In this document: one piece after another, positions 53,586-62,281 of the stretch
Position numbering within the stretch: the stretch's first letter is position 1
Layout of the letters: each line of letters opens with the position of its first letter
Assembly (NCBI RefSeq): GCF_004799665.1
Contig: NZ_CP031310.1
Coordinates: 2,410,887-2,474,886 of the forward strand
From: Halapricum salinum
Lineage (GTDB): Archaea > Halobacteriota > Halobacteria > Halobacteriales > Haloarculaceae
Length of the DNA: 64,000 nt
Reading direction: 5' to 3'
Translations under genes and position numbers: made by a program
The notes under the pieces: model-generated
Seen by the model: only the letters and a program-made list of their open reading frames with translations
What the model was told of the DNA's origin: nothing
The model's database searches: none

Positions 53586-54461
53586 ATGTCGGAATCCATC
53601 ATCGCGGACTTCGTCGGATCGTTCAACTCCGAACAGTCCGCGCGCGCCGAGCCCGTCAAAGGTCGGATCCTCCTCAGTCAGAAGCGACTGGTTCTGGCTT
53701 CGGACAAGGGCAAGACACAGATTCCGCTCTCGTCGATCTTCGACGTCGCCGTGGGGCAGGTCCCCGACGAACTCGGCGACTTCTTCAACGCGACCGTCAC
53801 GGTCGCGTTCGAGCGCAACGACAACCGATACATCGCGGCGATCGAGGCCGAAGACGGCACCATCGAGAAGTTCAACTCCGTGCTGTTCAAGGCGCTGCTC
53901 AACGGGACCGAATCGACGGTCAAACACCCCGCTCGGATCGGCGGCCGGGTCACGGGCGCGGAGTTCACGGCGGCCAAACTGTTCTTACAGCCTCGCGAGA
54001 TCGAGTTCCGGCGTGGGGAGAACTCCTTCCGGATCACACTCTCGACGGTCACCGGCTTCGAGCGCTTGACCCGGGAGATAGCCGGCTCGAATCGACCGGT
54101 CCTGGCGGTCAAACACAACCAGGGCGGGCAGTCGGTCCTCTCGCTGGCGGCGCTGCCGTCCGAACGGAAGATGAACGTCCTCGGGCGGTACCTCCGCCGT
54201 GAGTACCGTGAGGTCATGGAGGAGATTCGAGATATCGAACTCTCGAAGGCGGAAAAAGAGATGTTGGTCGCTATCTATTCGTCGGGTGATTTCGATGGGC
54301 TGCCACTGGCGTCGATTCTGGGCAAGGAGGGCAGCGAAGTCGAGATGTTGCGCAGTCAGATGGCGAGCAAAGGCCTCGTCGTCGACGGCGAGGATGGTCT
54401 CCAGTTGACTCCTGCGGGCCGCGTGGTCGTCAACAACCACATGGAAGACATCAACGCCTAG
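53586..54461 (+). CDS. cheF: Taxis protein CheF
   Basis: Archaeal-specific adapter of 291 residues linking phosphorylated CheY to the archaellum motor proteins. The sequence starts MSESIIADFVGSFNSEQSAR and contains KGRILLSQKRLVLASDKGKT, both typical of the CheF (formerly DUF439) family, and a C-terminal winged-helix part KAEKEMLVAIYSSGDFDGLP. No archaellum or Che genes are within the window; in other haloarchaea at least one CheF is in the che region and others are elsewhere. Stops of cheF and DUF3592 overlap by four bases. Confidence 0.9.
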   Translation: MSESIIADFVGSFNSEQSARAEPVKGRILLSQKRLVLASDKGKTQIPLSSIFDVAVGQVPDELGDFFNATVTVAFERNDNRYIAAIEAEDGTIEKFNSVLFKALLNGTESTVKHPARIGGRVTGAEFTAAKLFLQPREIEFRRGENSFRITLSTVTGFERLTREIAGSNRPVLAVKHNQGGQSVLSLAALPSERKMNVLGRYLRREYREVMEEIRDIELSKAEKEMLVAIYSSGDFDGLPLASILGKEGSEVEMLRSQMASKGLVVDGEDGLQLTPAGRVVVNNHMEDINA

Positions 54462-55078
54462 GCGAGCCGTCGCCGCCCCTTCTTGGCCAGCGAGACGAGA
54501 CTGGCGAGGACCATCAGTCCACCGACGCCCATCAGTCCGTAGTGGATCGCCTTTCGTTCCAATCGATCACCCTGCAGGTAGTCTGCCAGGTAGGCTGTTT
54601 CGGGGTCGTCCGGGTCGACGTCGGCCTCGACGGTGTTGCCTGCGGCCCACTGCTCGGTCGCAAGCAACTCCGCGCGTTCGCGCCTGTCGACAGTGTAGCT
54701 TTCAGCACCGGCTTTGACGTTCGAACTGGTGTAGGTTTGCCCGTCGACTGTGTACTCGTAGGTCACCCTGATCACGAACTGTCGGTCCGATCCACTACCA
54801 CGCTGCGTGTAGTCGGATTCGAGCACCGTCGCGTTCATTTTCACGGTCTCGTCTGCCCCGGGCATCTCCGACTGCAGGTGCAGGCCACCGTAGATCAACC
54901 CGCCGCCGATGAGCACGAACACGAGGATTCCCCACAGTGTCGTCTGACTGTCCTCGTCTCCCTTGTCGCCGTCTGACTCTCCTGACTCCGTAGTCCCCCA
55001 GTTGTCTCCGTTTGCCTCCTCGTCGTCCGCTGTCCCCCACCTATCGTCGTCTGCGCCGTCCTCGTTCTCGCGGGACAT
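54458..55078 (-). CDS. DUF3592 membrane protein
   Basis: Protein of 206 residues. The first 45 residues are acidic and disordered with WGT repeats (DRWGTADDEEANGDNWGTTE). Helix one is at about 48-68, helix two at about 178-198. Between them is a beta-rich external domain with VIRVTYEYTVDGQTYTSSNV and the DUF3592 closing element NTVEADVDPDDPETAYL. Function unknown; the family is widespread in bacteria and archaea. It converges on cheF and diverges from nothing close by. Confidence 0.88.
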   Translation of the reverse strand: MSRENEDGADDDRWGTADDEEANGDNWGTTESGESDGDKGDEDSQTTLWGILVFVLIGGGLIYGGLHLQSEMPGADETVKMNATVLESDYTQRGSGSDRQFVIRVTYEYTVDGQTYTSSNVKAGAESYTVDRRERAELLATEQWAAGNTVEADVDPDDPETAYLADYLQGDRLERKAIHYGLMGVGGLMVLASLVSLAKKGRRRLA

Positions 55079-55156
55079 ACAACTGTCTATCTGAATGATC
55101 TGTCTAAAAACCCAGGGACGGATCGCAGCGAACGCTGGACGAAACGCTGACCCACC

Positions 55157-55798
55157 TCACCCCTGCATCTCGACGAACCTCACGCCACCGTGATCTTCCT
55201 GATCGAGCGTCCCGTCCTCGCGTTTGACGGCCCGAACGAGCGTCTGATGACCGCGGCCCAGTGGCGCGAGCAGAATCCCCCCCGGACGGATCTGTTCGAT
55301 CACGTCCGCCGGGAACTCCGGCGCGGCACAGGTCAGATACGCCCGGTCGTAGGGGGCGTGTTCGGCCCACCCGTCGTGGCCGTCGCCGGCTCGGACAGAG
55401 ACCTCGTCGTAGCCCAGGTCGGCCAGCCGTCGGCGGGCCTCCCCGGCGAGGCTGTCGTGATACTCGACGCTGTAGACGTTCTCGGGGCCGACGAGTTCGG
55501 CCGTGACGGCGGCGTGATAGCCACACCCGGTCCCGATTTCGAGCACCCGTGTCCCGGGATCGAGTTCGAGCAACTCGGCCATGATCGCGACCATGTGCGG
55601 GGCGGAGATGGTCTGGCCCTCCCCGATCGGTAGTGGACGGTCGTCGTAGGCGTATTGCTGCTGATTGTCGGGGACGAACTCGTGTCGCGGGACGGCGGCC
55701 ATGGCGTCGAGGACGCGCTGGTCGTCGACGCGCGTTCGGAGCCCTTCCAGCAGGCGTTCGCGCCGGTCCTCGCGGCCGTCGTCGCGCCCGACCATCAT
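55157..55798 (-). CDS. pcm: Protein-L-isoaspartate O-methyltransferase
   Basis: Repair methyltransferase of 213 residues that methylates isoaspartyl sites in damaged proteins. VPRHEFVPDNQQQYAYDDRP and IGEGQTISAPHMVAIMAELL are family-specific; the SAM motif is VLEIGTGCGYHAAVTAELV near residue 84. The C-terminus GGILLAPLGRGHQTLVRAVK completes the fold. The start ATG shares one base with the stop of the zinc-finger gene (TGATG), so the two are coupled; two in-frame GTG codons lie just upstream. The pairing with the HVO_0476-like gene is conserved in haloarchaea. Confidence 0.94.
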   Translation of the reverse strand: MMVGRDDGREDRRERLLEGLRTRVDDQRVLDAMAAVPRHEFVPDNQQQYAYDDRPLPIGEGQTISAPHMVAIMAELLELDPGTRVLEIGTGCGYHAAVTAELVGPENVYSVEYHDSLAGEARRRLADLGYDEVSVRAGDGHDGWAEHAPYDRAYLTCAAPEFPADVIEQIRPGGILLAPLGRGHQTLVRAVKREDGTLDQEDHGGVRFVEMQG

Positions 55799-56445
55799 CA
55801 CCACGCCGACCAGGCGGTCGACGTCTCGTCTCTGAGCAGCAGTCGCTTGACGTCCTTCGCGAAGGCCATGTCGCCGTCGTGGTCGAGTTTCTCGTGGTTG
55901 TAGCCGTGGGCGTCGTCTCGCAGGTGGACCCCCTCGACGGTGAACTCCAGGTCGCCCAGTTCGTCGGTCTCGCCGACGACGAACTCGTAGTCGCCGGGGA
56001 CGTGGACGGTCTCGCTCCGGGTCCCCTCGCGGTCGCCGCCTTTCGGATGGAGGGTCGCGTTGACGCTGACGTTGCCGACGGCGCGGGTCCAGATCGTTCG
56101 GACGTCTTCGGCGGGGGCCTCTTCGACTCTGGCTTCGTCGAGTTCGAGGCTGGTGATCCGGACGGTCATGATCGCCTGCTCGGTGTCGAGCAGGAACTCC
56201 TCGCCGACGGCCAGCACTTCTTCGGCCGGCACGTCGGCGCTGGCCTTGAACGAGTCGCCGTCCTGGGAGACGACGACGTCACGCTGGATGGTCGTCTCCT
56301 CCGGGAGGGTGGTCTTGTGGACGTGATCGCACTCGGTACAGCGAACGGTGGCCTGGCCGCCGTCGCTCAGTAGCTCGTGGACTGTTTCGCGCTCGGGTGA
56401 ACAGGCCGGACAGGGAATGCCGACCCGCTCTGTAGACGCAGTCAT
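55798..56445 (-). CDS. HVO_0476-family zinc finger protein
   Basis: Soluble protein of 215 residues. The N-terminal zinc site uses CPAC near residue 12 and CTEC near 36. Beta-rich middle regions follow (TIQRDVVVSQDGDSFKASAD and AIMTVRITSLELDEARVEEA), then VETVHVPGDYEFVVGETDEL-like strands and a final helix MAFAKDVKRLLLRDE. The family is defined by Haloferax HVO_0476 and is regularly coupled to pcm. Function unknown; nucleic-acid or protein binding is plausible. Confidence 0.85.
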   Translation of the reverse strand: MTASTERVGIPCPACSPERETVHELLSDGGQATVRCTECDHVHKTTLPEETTIQRDVVVSQDGDSFKASADVPAEEVLAVGEEFLLDTEQAIMTVRITSLELDEARVEEAPAEDVRTIWTRAVGNVSVNATLHPKGGDREGTRSETVHVPGDYEFVVGETDELGDLEFTVEGVHLRDDAHGYNHEKLDHDGDMAFAKDVKRLLLRDETSTAWSAW

Positions 56446-56499
56446 ACCCCGAGATACTCGACCGGCGCATAAAAGCCGTGTGACCGGCGCTGTCCGAGG

Positions 56500-58434
56500 T
56501 TACTGCTCGGCGCCCGGCAGATAGATGGTTACCGTCGTGCCGTCGTCGACGTCGGCCGCGACGCGACCGCCGACGCTGGTGGTGACCCAACTGACCAGCG
56601 ACAGCCCCAGCCCGCTGCCGTGTTCCAGGGGTGTCTCGGACCCTCGGTTCAGAATTGCTTGTTCGTGCTCGGCCAGGCCGGGGCCGTCGTCGCCGACGGC
56701 GATGCGAACGTCGCCCGTCTCGTCGGTGTCGACCCGGACGCTGATCGCCGGATCGCTGCCGGCGTGTTCGAGTGCGTTCTCCAGCAACTCTGTGACGGCC
56801 AGGTCGAGCCGTGCAGGGACGAGTGCCCGCGCCGTCGAGGGTGTCTCGACCTGTACTGTCCCGGCTTCGAGACCCTCTCGACACGACTCGATGGCCGATT
56901 CGACGACTGGCACGACGTCTCGCTGTTCCGGAGCGGGCTGTTCGTTGACGGCCGTCTCGAGATCGTGGGCTGTCTCACTGAGTGCTGCCAGTTCCGTGGC
57001 TGCGGCCTGGATCGTCCCTGCAGCCTCGCTGGCCTGCCCCGACAGCGTCTCCGAGAGGTGACTCGCCTGGCCGAGGATGACGTTGGTCTTGTTCCGGAGG
57101 TTGTGCCGCAACACGCGATTGAGGACGCTGATGAGACGCTCGTGACGGGCGCGTTCGGTCACGTCACGCTGAAAGCCGACGAAGTGGGTCACGTCCCCGC
57201 GCTCGTCTTCGACTGGCGTGACCGTCACTTCGTTCCAGAACGGCGTCCCGTCGGCGCGGTAGTTCAGCAACTCGGTCGTGATCGGTTCCTGCTCGCTGAT
57301 CGCCGTCCGTAGCTCTTCGACGGCTTCGGGATCGGTGTTCGGGCCCTGGAGGAACTGACAGTTCTGCCCGAGTGCCGTCTCCGAATCGTACCCCGTGAGA
57401 TCGGTGAACGCGTCGTTGACGTAGACCAGCGGCAGCCCCTCCTCGGCCGCGGCGATCGAGACGCCGATCGATGCGGTGTCTATCGCCCGGTTCTTGACAC
57501 GCAGTTCCCGTTCGCGTTCCCGACGCTCACTGATGTCCCGGACGATGGCCTGGACGTACTCCTCGCCGTCGAGCGTGACCATTGTCGCGCTGATCTCGAC
57601 CGGAACGTGGCTCCCGTCGCGGTGCTCGATTTCGAACGGCGTTCCGTCGTCGAAGCGCGAGCGCGTCTCGACGCCGTCGAAGCCACCTTCGAACAGTTCG
57701 CGATATCGGTCGGTCGCTCCGGCGGGCTGGAGGTCTGTGGAGACACGCCCTTGGAGCGCCGATTCGTCGTAGCCTGTGAGCGAGGCCGCGGCCGCGTTTG
57801 TCTCGACGATCCGGCCGTCTTCGGTGTCTGTCAGCAAGATCGCGTCGGGCGCGGCAGCCAGCAGCGACTCGTACTTCTGTTCGCCCCGTTCGATCTCTCG
57901 GTCGCGTTCGTCGAGACGCCGTTCGTGACGCCTGGATTCGATCTCCCGACCGAGCAGTCGTGCCACGAGTTCGACGAAGGCCCGCTCGGCGGCGTCGAAC
58001 AACCGCTCACGCGGCGCTTCCGAGACGAAACAGACGGTCCCGTAGGTGTCGCCTTCGACGAAGATCGGTGTCCCGAGATAGCAGGCGATTCCCTGCTCGA
58101 TATACGCTGGGTCGTCCGCCCAGCCCTCGCTGATCGCGTCCGACACCGCGAGGGGCTCGTGTTGCTCGATCGTCTGCCGACAGAACGTCTTCGACTGGTC
58201 GATCTCCATCCCGACCGGGACCAGTTGCTCGCGGCCGACGCTGGCGACGATTTCGTGTGTCTCACCGCCGTCGACGATCCGCTCGACGTGTCCGTTCTCG
58301 ACGCCGAGGTACTCACGGCCGATCTCCAGGGCCCGATCGCGCTTTTCGGCCAGTGGGAGTGCCTCGTCGTCGAAGGCCTCGTACAGACGACGGCGGCGAC
58401 GGTCGGCGTCCGTGTTCCGATCTTGCTGGGACAT
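56500..58434 (-). CDS. GAF-PAS-LOV histidine kinase (probable blue-light sensor)
   Basis: Soluble kinase of 644 residues. A GAF domain (about 25-170) is followed by a PAS domain (about 188-305) and a second PAS (about 313-427) that has the LOV motif GQNCQFLQG with the flavin-reactive Cys359, then ELLNYRADGTPFWNEVTVTP and FVGFQRDVTER, all diagnostic for LOV. The kinase core begins with the H-box VLRHNLRNKTNVI (His444), and the ATPase has NALEHAG, DDGPGLAEHE and HGSGLGLSLV. A covalent flavin adduct formed in blue light should switch the kinase. The output partner is not in the window. Confidence 0.93.
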   Translation of the reverse strand: MSQQDRNTDADRRRRRLYEAFDDEALPLAEKRDRALEIGREYLGVENGHVERIVDGGETHEIVASVGREQLVPVGMEIDQSKTFCRQTIEQHEPLAVSDAISEGWADDPAYIEQGIACYLGTPIFVEGDTYGTVCFVSEAPRERLFDAAERAFVELVARLLGREIESRRHERRLDERDREIERGEQKYESLLAAAPDAILLTDTEDGRIVETNAAAASLTGYDESALQGRVSTDLQPAGATDRYRELFEGGFDGVETRSRFDDGTPFEIEHRDGSHVPVEISATMVTLDGEEYVQAIVRDISERRERERELRVKNRAIDTASIGVSIAAAEEGLPLVYVNDAFTDLTGYDSETALGQNCQFLQGPNTDPEAVEELRTAISEQEPITTELLNYRADGTPFWNEVTVTPVEDERGDVTHFVGFQRDVTERARHERLISVLNRVLRHNLRNKTNVILGQASHLSETLSGQASEAAGTIQAAATELAALSETAHDLETAVNEQPAPEQRDVVPVVESAIESCREGLEAGTVQVETPSTARALVPARLDLAVTELLENALEHAGSDPAISVRVDTDETGDVRIAVGDDGPGLAEHEQAILNRGSETPLEHGSGLGLSLVSWVTTSVGGRVAADVDDGTTVTIYLPGAEQ

Positions 58435-58558
58435 CGTGTGAGAAGTGATGCTGTGTTATTTCGTTCGGTCTCGCACCACTCATAAGGTGGGCCCAATTGA
58501 TTAGGGACGCCTGTACTCGTCCCGAACATACAGGGTCTGTCGGTCCATTGAGAGAGAC

Positions 58559-60232
58559 GTGTACGCCCAGTTGGTCGTCGCTGGATCGCTCGCTGCTGGG
58601 GTCGGGACGCTGTATCTGGTCGCCCGTCTCTGGCAGTACCGCGAACGTCCGGGGGCGCGTCTCTTTCTGGCGGCCCTGAGTATGCAGGCTATCTTCTGTT
58701 TCGTCTACGGGGCCGGGCTGCTGGTGTTCGATCCACTGCTTCGGCGGGTCATGGAAGCTGTCGTGTTGCTGGCACTGCCCTGGATGGCGGTGCTGTTTCT
58801 GGGCTTTGCCTTCGGGTACACCGGCCGTGGACACTTGCTCCGGAGCGTCTGGTACGGTATCCCGCTGGCGACCGCCGGGATATTCACGGTTGTCGTCGCC
58901 ACGACGTCGTATCACGGCTTGATCTGGCAGGACTTCGACATCGTCCGGATCGGAGACGCTGCTGGCGCACAGTACACCCACGAGCCGGCGCTGTTCGTGA
59001 TGACGGCGTTCGCCGTGCTCTGGGTCGTCCTCGGGACGGTCCTGCTGTTCGATACCGTCTTCAGCTACGGGCCGCTGTTCCGCGGGGAGGCCATCGCTGT
59101 CGGAGTCAGTCCGCTGTCGCCGGGTGTGGTGGCGCTGCTGTGGCTGTTCGAGGTCGGGCCACAGCCGGTCACCGCGATCAATCTCACGGCGGTCGCGTTC
59201 CTGCCACACGTCGCCCTGGACGGCTACGCGTTCGTCAAACGCGACATGTTCGAATTCCTCCCGGGAACGAGGCGTGCGGGCGAGCAGGCGGCGATCGAGG
59301 ATCTGGCCAATCCAGTTCTTATCGTCGATACCGACGGCCGGATCGTCACGCTGAACCCCGCGGCCGAATCGCTGATCGATCTGGACGAGGAGGCCGCACT
59401 CACGCGCCAGCTGGGCGACGTGCTCGACGCCACAGTCGATCCGGCGGCTGACGAGCAACGGATCGCTCTCAGAAGTGACGGCAAGCGCCGGGAGTACCTG
59501 GTCGTCCCCGCGGAGTTGACAGATACTGCCGGCGGACAGGTCGGATATACGCTGCTCTTTCAGGACGTCACCGAGGCCATCGAGCGCGAGCAGCGACTGA
59601 CGGTGATGAACCGCATTCTTCGACACAACCTCCGCAACGACCTGAACGTCGTTCACGGCTTTCTGGAGGCGGGTCGCGAACGCGTCGACGACACCGAGAC
59701 CAGCCAGATGCTGCGGCGGGCCTCCCGCAAGACCGACGAACTGGTTTCGACCGGTGAGAAGGTCCGGGACATCGAGTCGACGATCGGCGACGCCGGGACG
59801 CGATCGTCGTTTGACCTCGGCTCACAACTTCGGGCGATCGCTGACGACGCCGAACGCGATTCCGGTGGTGTGGTCGAGCGCACAGTCCCCGACGCTGTCG
59901 AGGTCCGGGCCGATCGTGACGTGTTCGAACTGGTCGTCGCCAACCTGCTGGAGAACGCGCTCGTCCACGCCGCCGAAGATGGGGAACCGATTGCGCTGTC
60001 GGCGACAGCCAGCGAAGACGCGGTGACGATCACCGTCGCCGACGACGGACCGGGGATCCCCGAGAACGAACTGGAGACCATCGAACGAGGCACCGAAACC
60101 GACCTCGTCCACGGCAGTGGCCTGGGGCTGTGGATCGTCACCTGGGGTGTCCGCCACCTCGGCGGTGACGTCGCGTTCGACAGCGACGACGACGGGACGA
60201 CGGTGCGGGTGACGATCCCCCGGGAAGCGTAG
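58559..60232 (+). CDS. 7TM-PAS histidine kinase
   Basis: Membrane kinase of 557 residues. Seven hydrophobic helices (about 3-225) form the 7TM sensor of the HisKN/7TMR type. A PAS domain follows (about 235-345, ANPVLIVDTDGRIVTLNPAA), then an H-box RILRHNLRNDLNVVHG (His near 362) and an ATPase domain with LLENALVHAA, DDGPGIPENE and HGSGLGLWIV. The GTG at 58559 is preceded by GAGAGAG. It is divergent from the LOV kinase over 124 bp, so the two may be co-regulated. Cognate response regulator unknown. Confidence 0.92.
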   Translation: MYAQLVVAGSLAAGVGTLYLVARLWQYRERPGARLFLAALSMQAIFCFVYGAGLLVFDPLLRRVMEAVVLLALPWMAVLFLGFAFGYTGRGHLLRSVWYGIPLATAGIFTVVVATTSYHGLIWQDFDIVRIGDAAGAQYTHEPALFVMTAFAVLWVVLGTVLLFDTVFSYGPLFRGEAIAVGVSPLSPGVVALLWLFEVGPQPVTAINLTAVAFLPHVALDGYAFVKRDMFEFLPGTRRAGEQAAIEDLANPVLIVDTDGRIVTLNPAAESLIDLDEEAALTRQLGDVLDATVDPAADEQRIALRSDGKRREYLVVPAELTDTAGGQVGYTLLFQDVTEAIEREQRLTVMNRILRHNLRNDLNVVHGFLEAGRERVDDTETSQMLRRASRKTDELVSTGEKVRDIESTIGDAGTRSSFDLGSQLRAIADDAERDSGGVVERTVPDAVEVRADRDVFELVVANLLENALVHAAEDGEPIALSATASEDAVTITVADDGPGIPENELETIERGTETDLVHGSGLGLWIVTWGVRHLGGDVAFDSDDDGTTVRVTIPREA

Positions 60233-60264
60233 CCGTCGTCCTTCGAGGTGGTCGAGTAGTCGAT

Positions 60265-60282
60265 ACCCCCGCTATTGGGGGT
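60265..60282 (+). terminator. Hairpin after the 7TM kinase gene
   Basis: ACCCCC-GCTATT-GGGGGT is a perfect 6-bp GC-rich stem 33 bp after the kinase stop. There is no T-run, so it may be an attenuating or 3'-end stabilising structure. Confidence 0.35.
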
Positions 60283-60378
60283 CGCTCGGGCACTGCCGGA
60301 CAGGCTCGGTCGGGGCCGGCAGACGCGGTCCGAGAGGCCGGAAGCGCCCCAACTGTCGACGAATCGATCGCCGGGGCG

Positions 60379-60419
60379 TTCCCAGCCGCTGGGAAATCGG
60401 CGTTCGTTTACTATTGATA
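60379..60419 (+). promoter_or_regulatory. TTCCCA-N5-TGGGAA palindrome and TATA element, fix operon
   Basis: The palindrome spans 60379-60395 with perfect arms around GCCGC. Eleven bases later comes TTTACTATTGATAG (60406-60419), the likely TATA region, and the fixA ATG follows at 60476. The arms, 5-bp spacer and distance to TATA are the same as at the HTH-10 gene 8.3 kb away (52073-52089), which suggests one regulator for both. Confidence 0.62.
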
Positions 60420-60452
60420 GGTCCCTTCTCCCAGTGAGGAGCATCTCGAACA

Positions 60453-60466
60453 CCCATACATATGGG
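60453..60466 (+). promoter_or_regulatory. Palindrome in the fixA leader
   Basis: CCCATA-CA-TATGGG lies 9 bp before the fixA ATG, within the expected untranslated leader. It might be an operator overlapping the ribosome-binding region, or simply a leader hairpin. Confidence 0.4.
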
Positions 60467-60475
60467 GGCCACACT

Positions 60476-61255
60476 ATGCCAGACGAATGGAACATAGTCG
60501 TTTGCGTCAAGCAGGTACCCGACGCGGACGACGTCTCGATAGATCCCGAGACTGGACGGTTGAATCGATCCGACGCCGCGGCCGTGTTGAACGCGCCCGA
60601 CTACAACGCGGTCGAGGCGGCACTGGAGCTACGCGAAGCTGTCGGCGGCACCGTGACGGCCCTGTCGATGGGGCCGCCGACCGCCGAGGCCGTGCTGCGG
60701 GTCGCCGTCGGGATGGGTGCCGACGATGGCGTCCTGCTCTCGGATCCTGCCTTCGGTGGCAGTGACACGTGGCCGACGAGCCTCGCGCTCGCCCGCGCGG
60801 CCGACGAACTGGACGCCGACGTCGTCATCGCCGGCGAGGAGTCGACCGACTCCTCGACGGGACAGGTCCCGCCGGGGATCGCGGCCCACAACGGCTGGGC
60901 GCAACTGACCTACGTCGAGGGTCTCGAACCCGCGCCTGGGGAGGATCGACTGATCGCAAAGCGTGACGTCGAGGGCGGCTACGAGCGCGTCGCGGCTGAC
61001 CTTCCCGTGGTCGTCGCGATGGGATTCGGCGAGAACAAGCCCCGACCCGCGGGCCTGCACCGCAAGATCTACGCCGAGACCGACTTCGAACCCGAGACCT
61101 GGACCGCCGAGGATCTGGGCGTCGAAGACGAGGTCGGCCTCTCGGTATCGCCGACGCAGGTCGGCGGCATGGACACGGCCGACCCAGTGCCGCGAGAGCA
61201 GGAGGTCGTCGAGGAGACCGACGAGCTGGCCGAACAGATCGCGGAGGTGCTGTAG
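60476..61255 (+). CDS. fixA: Electron transfer flavoprotein beta subunit (FixA)
   Basis: Subunit of 259 residues. The family motif VVCVKQVPDADDVSID starts near residue 8, followed by LNAPDYNAVEAALELREAVG and the nucleotide-binding VVIAGEESTDSSTGQVPPGI. The C-terminus carries the AELAEQ-like helix DELAEQIAEVL. In the bifurcating FixABCX complex FixA and FixB hold FAD that splits electrons from NADH. FixB follows immediately (TAG then ATG without spacer). Confidence 0.95.
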   Translation: MPDEWNIVVCVKQVPDADDVSIDPETGRLNRSDAAAVLNAPDYNAVEAALELREAVGGTVTALSMGPPTAEAVLRVAVGMGADDGVLLSDPAFGGSDTWPTSLALARAADELDADVVIAGEESTDSSTGQVPPGIAAHNGWAQLTYVEGLEPAPGEDRLIAKRDVEGGYERVAADLPVVVAMGFGENKPRPAGLHRKIYAETDFEPETWTAEDLGVEDEVGLSVSPTQVGGMDTADPVPREQEVVEETDELAEQIAEVL

Positions 61256-62281
61256 ATGCCCGGTGGAGACAGCGGCGTCGACGTCGAGCAATACGACGAC
61301 GTCTGGGTCTTCGTCGAACAGCACGACGGCGAGGTCGCAGGCGTCGCCTGGGAACTGCTCACCAAGGGGCGAGACCTGGCCGACCAGCGCGAGGAAGACC
61401 TCGTCGCCCTCGTGATGGGCGAGGATCTCGACGAGACGTCGATCCCCGAGGAGTGTATCGCCCGCGGCGCCGACCGCGTGCTCGTCGCCGACGACCCGGT
61501 GTTCGAGCCCTACAGATCCGATCCCTACGGCGAGCAATTTCGGTATCTAGTCGAGGAGCGCAAGCCCGCCATCGCGCTGATCGGCGGGACCCACACCGGT
61601 CGCGACTTCGCCGGTCGCGTCGCCGTGCCGAACCACGCCGGACTGACCGCCGACTGCACCGAACTGGAGATGGAAAACGGCCGCTACGAGATGCGCCGGC
61701 CCGCCTTCGGTGGCGACGCGCTGGCGACGATCATCTGCCCGGACCACCGCCCGCAGATGTCGACCGTCCGACCGGGCGTGTTCCCGACCGCCGAACCCGA
61801 CGACGACCGAGAGGGCGAGGTGATAGAGGTTGAGGTCGTCGTCCAAGAGGAGGGGACGATGACCGAGGTGCTCGAACGCGAGGTCGGCGACGTCGCCGAC
61901 ATCACCGACGCCGAGGTCGTCGTGGCCGGCGGGATTGGCGTCGAGGGCGACTTCGAGCCGCTGTGGGACCTCGCGGAGGTGCTCGGCGGCACCGTGGCAG
62001 GGACTCGCGACGCCGTCGAAGAGGGCTGGATCGAACCCGCGCGGCAGGTCGGCCAGACCGGCAAGACCGTCCGGCCGGATCTGTACATCGCGGCCGGGAT
62101 CTCGGGTGCGATCCAGCACCTGGAGGGCATGGACGACAGCGAGACGGTGATCGCGATCAACACCGACCCCAACGCCCCGATCTTCGACAACGCCGACTAC
62201 GGGATCGTCGCCGATCTCCACGAGGTGATCCCCGAACTGATCGCGTACTTCAGTGAGGACAGACAGGAGGTGCCAGCATGA
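61256..62281 (+). CDS. fixB: Electron transfer flavoprotein alpha subunit (FixB)
   Basis: Subunit of 341 residues. The N-terminal domain (VWVFVEQHDGEVAGVAWELL) is ETF-like; the C-terminal FAD domain has VVVAGGIGVEGDFEPLWDLA, then ARQVGQTGKTVRPDLYIAAG and SGAIQHLEG, NTDPNAPIFDNADYGIVADL. Those are the standard FAD-binding motifs of EtfA. The start abuts the fixA stop, and the end overlaps the fixC start by four bases (ATGA). Together with FixA it accepts electrons from NADH. Confidence 0.95.
   Translation: MPGGDSGVDVEQYDDVWVFVEQHDGEVAGVAWELLTKGRDLADQREEDLVALVMGEDLDETSIPEECIARGADRVLVADDPVFEPYRSDPYGEQFRYLVEERKPAIALIGGTHTGRDFAGRVAVPNHAGLTADCTELEMENGRYEMRRPAFGGDALATIICPDHRPQMSTVRPGVFPTAEPDDDREGEVIEVEVVVQEEGTMTEVLEREVGDVADITDAEVVVAGGIGVEGDFEPLWDLAEVLGGTVAGTRDAVEEGWIEPARQVGQTGKTVRPDLYIAAGISGAIQHLEGMDDSETVIAINTDPNAPIFDNADYGIVADLHEVIPELIAYFSEDRQEVPA

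Noticed and set aside
58313-59656. A 447-codon minus-strand open frame across the 7TM kinase
   Set aside because: Complementary to the 7TM, PAS and H-box coding region and rich in Arg, Gln and His with no motif.
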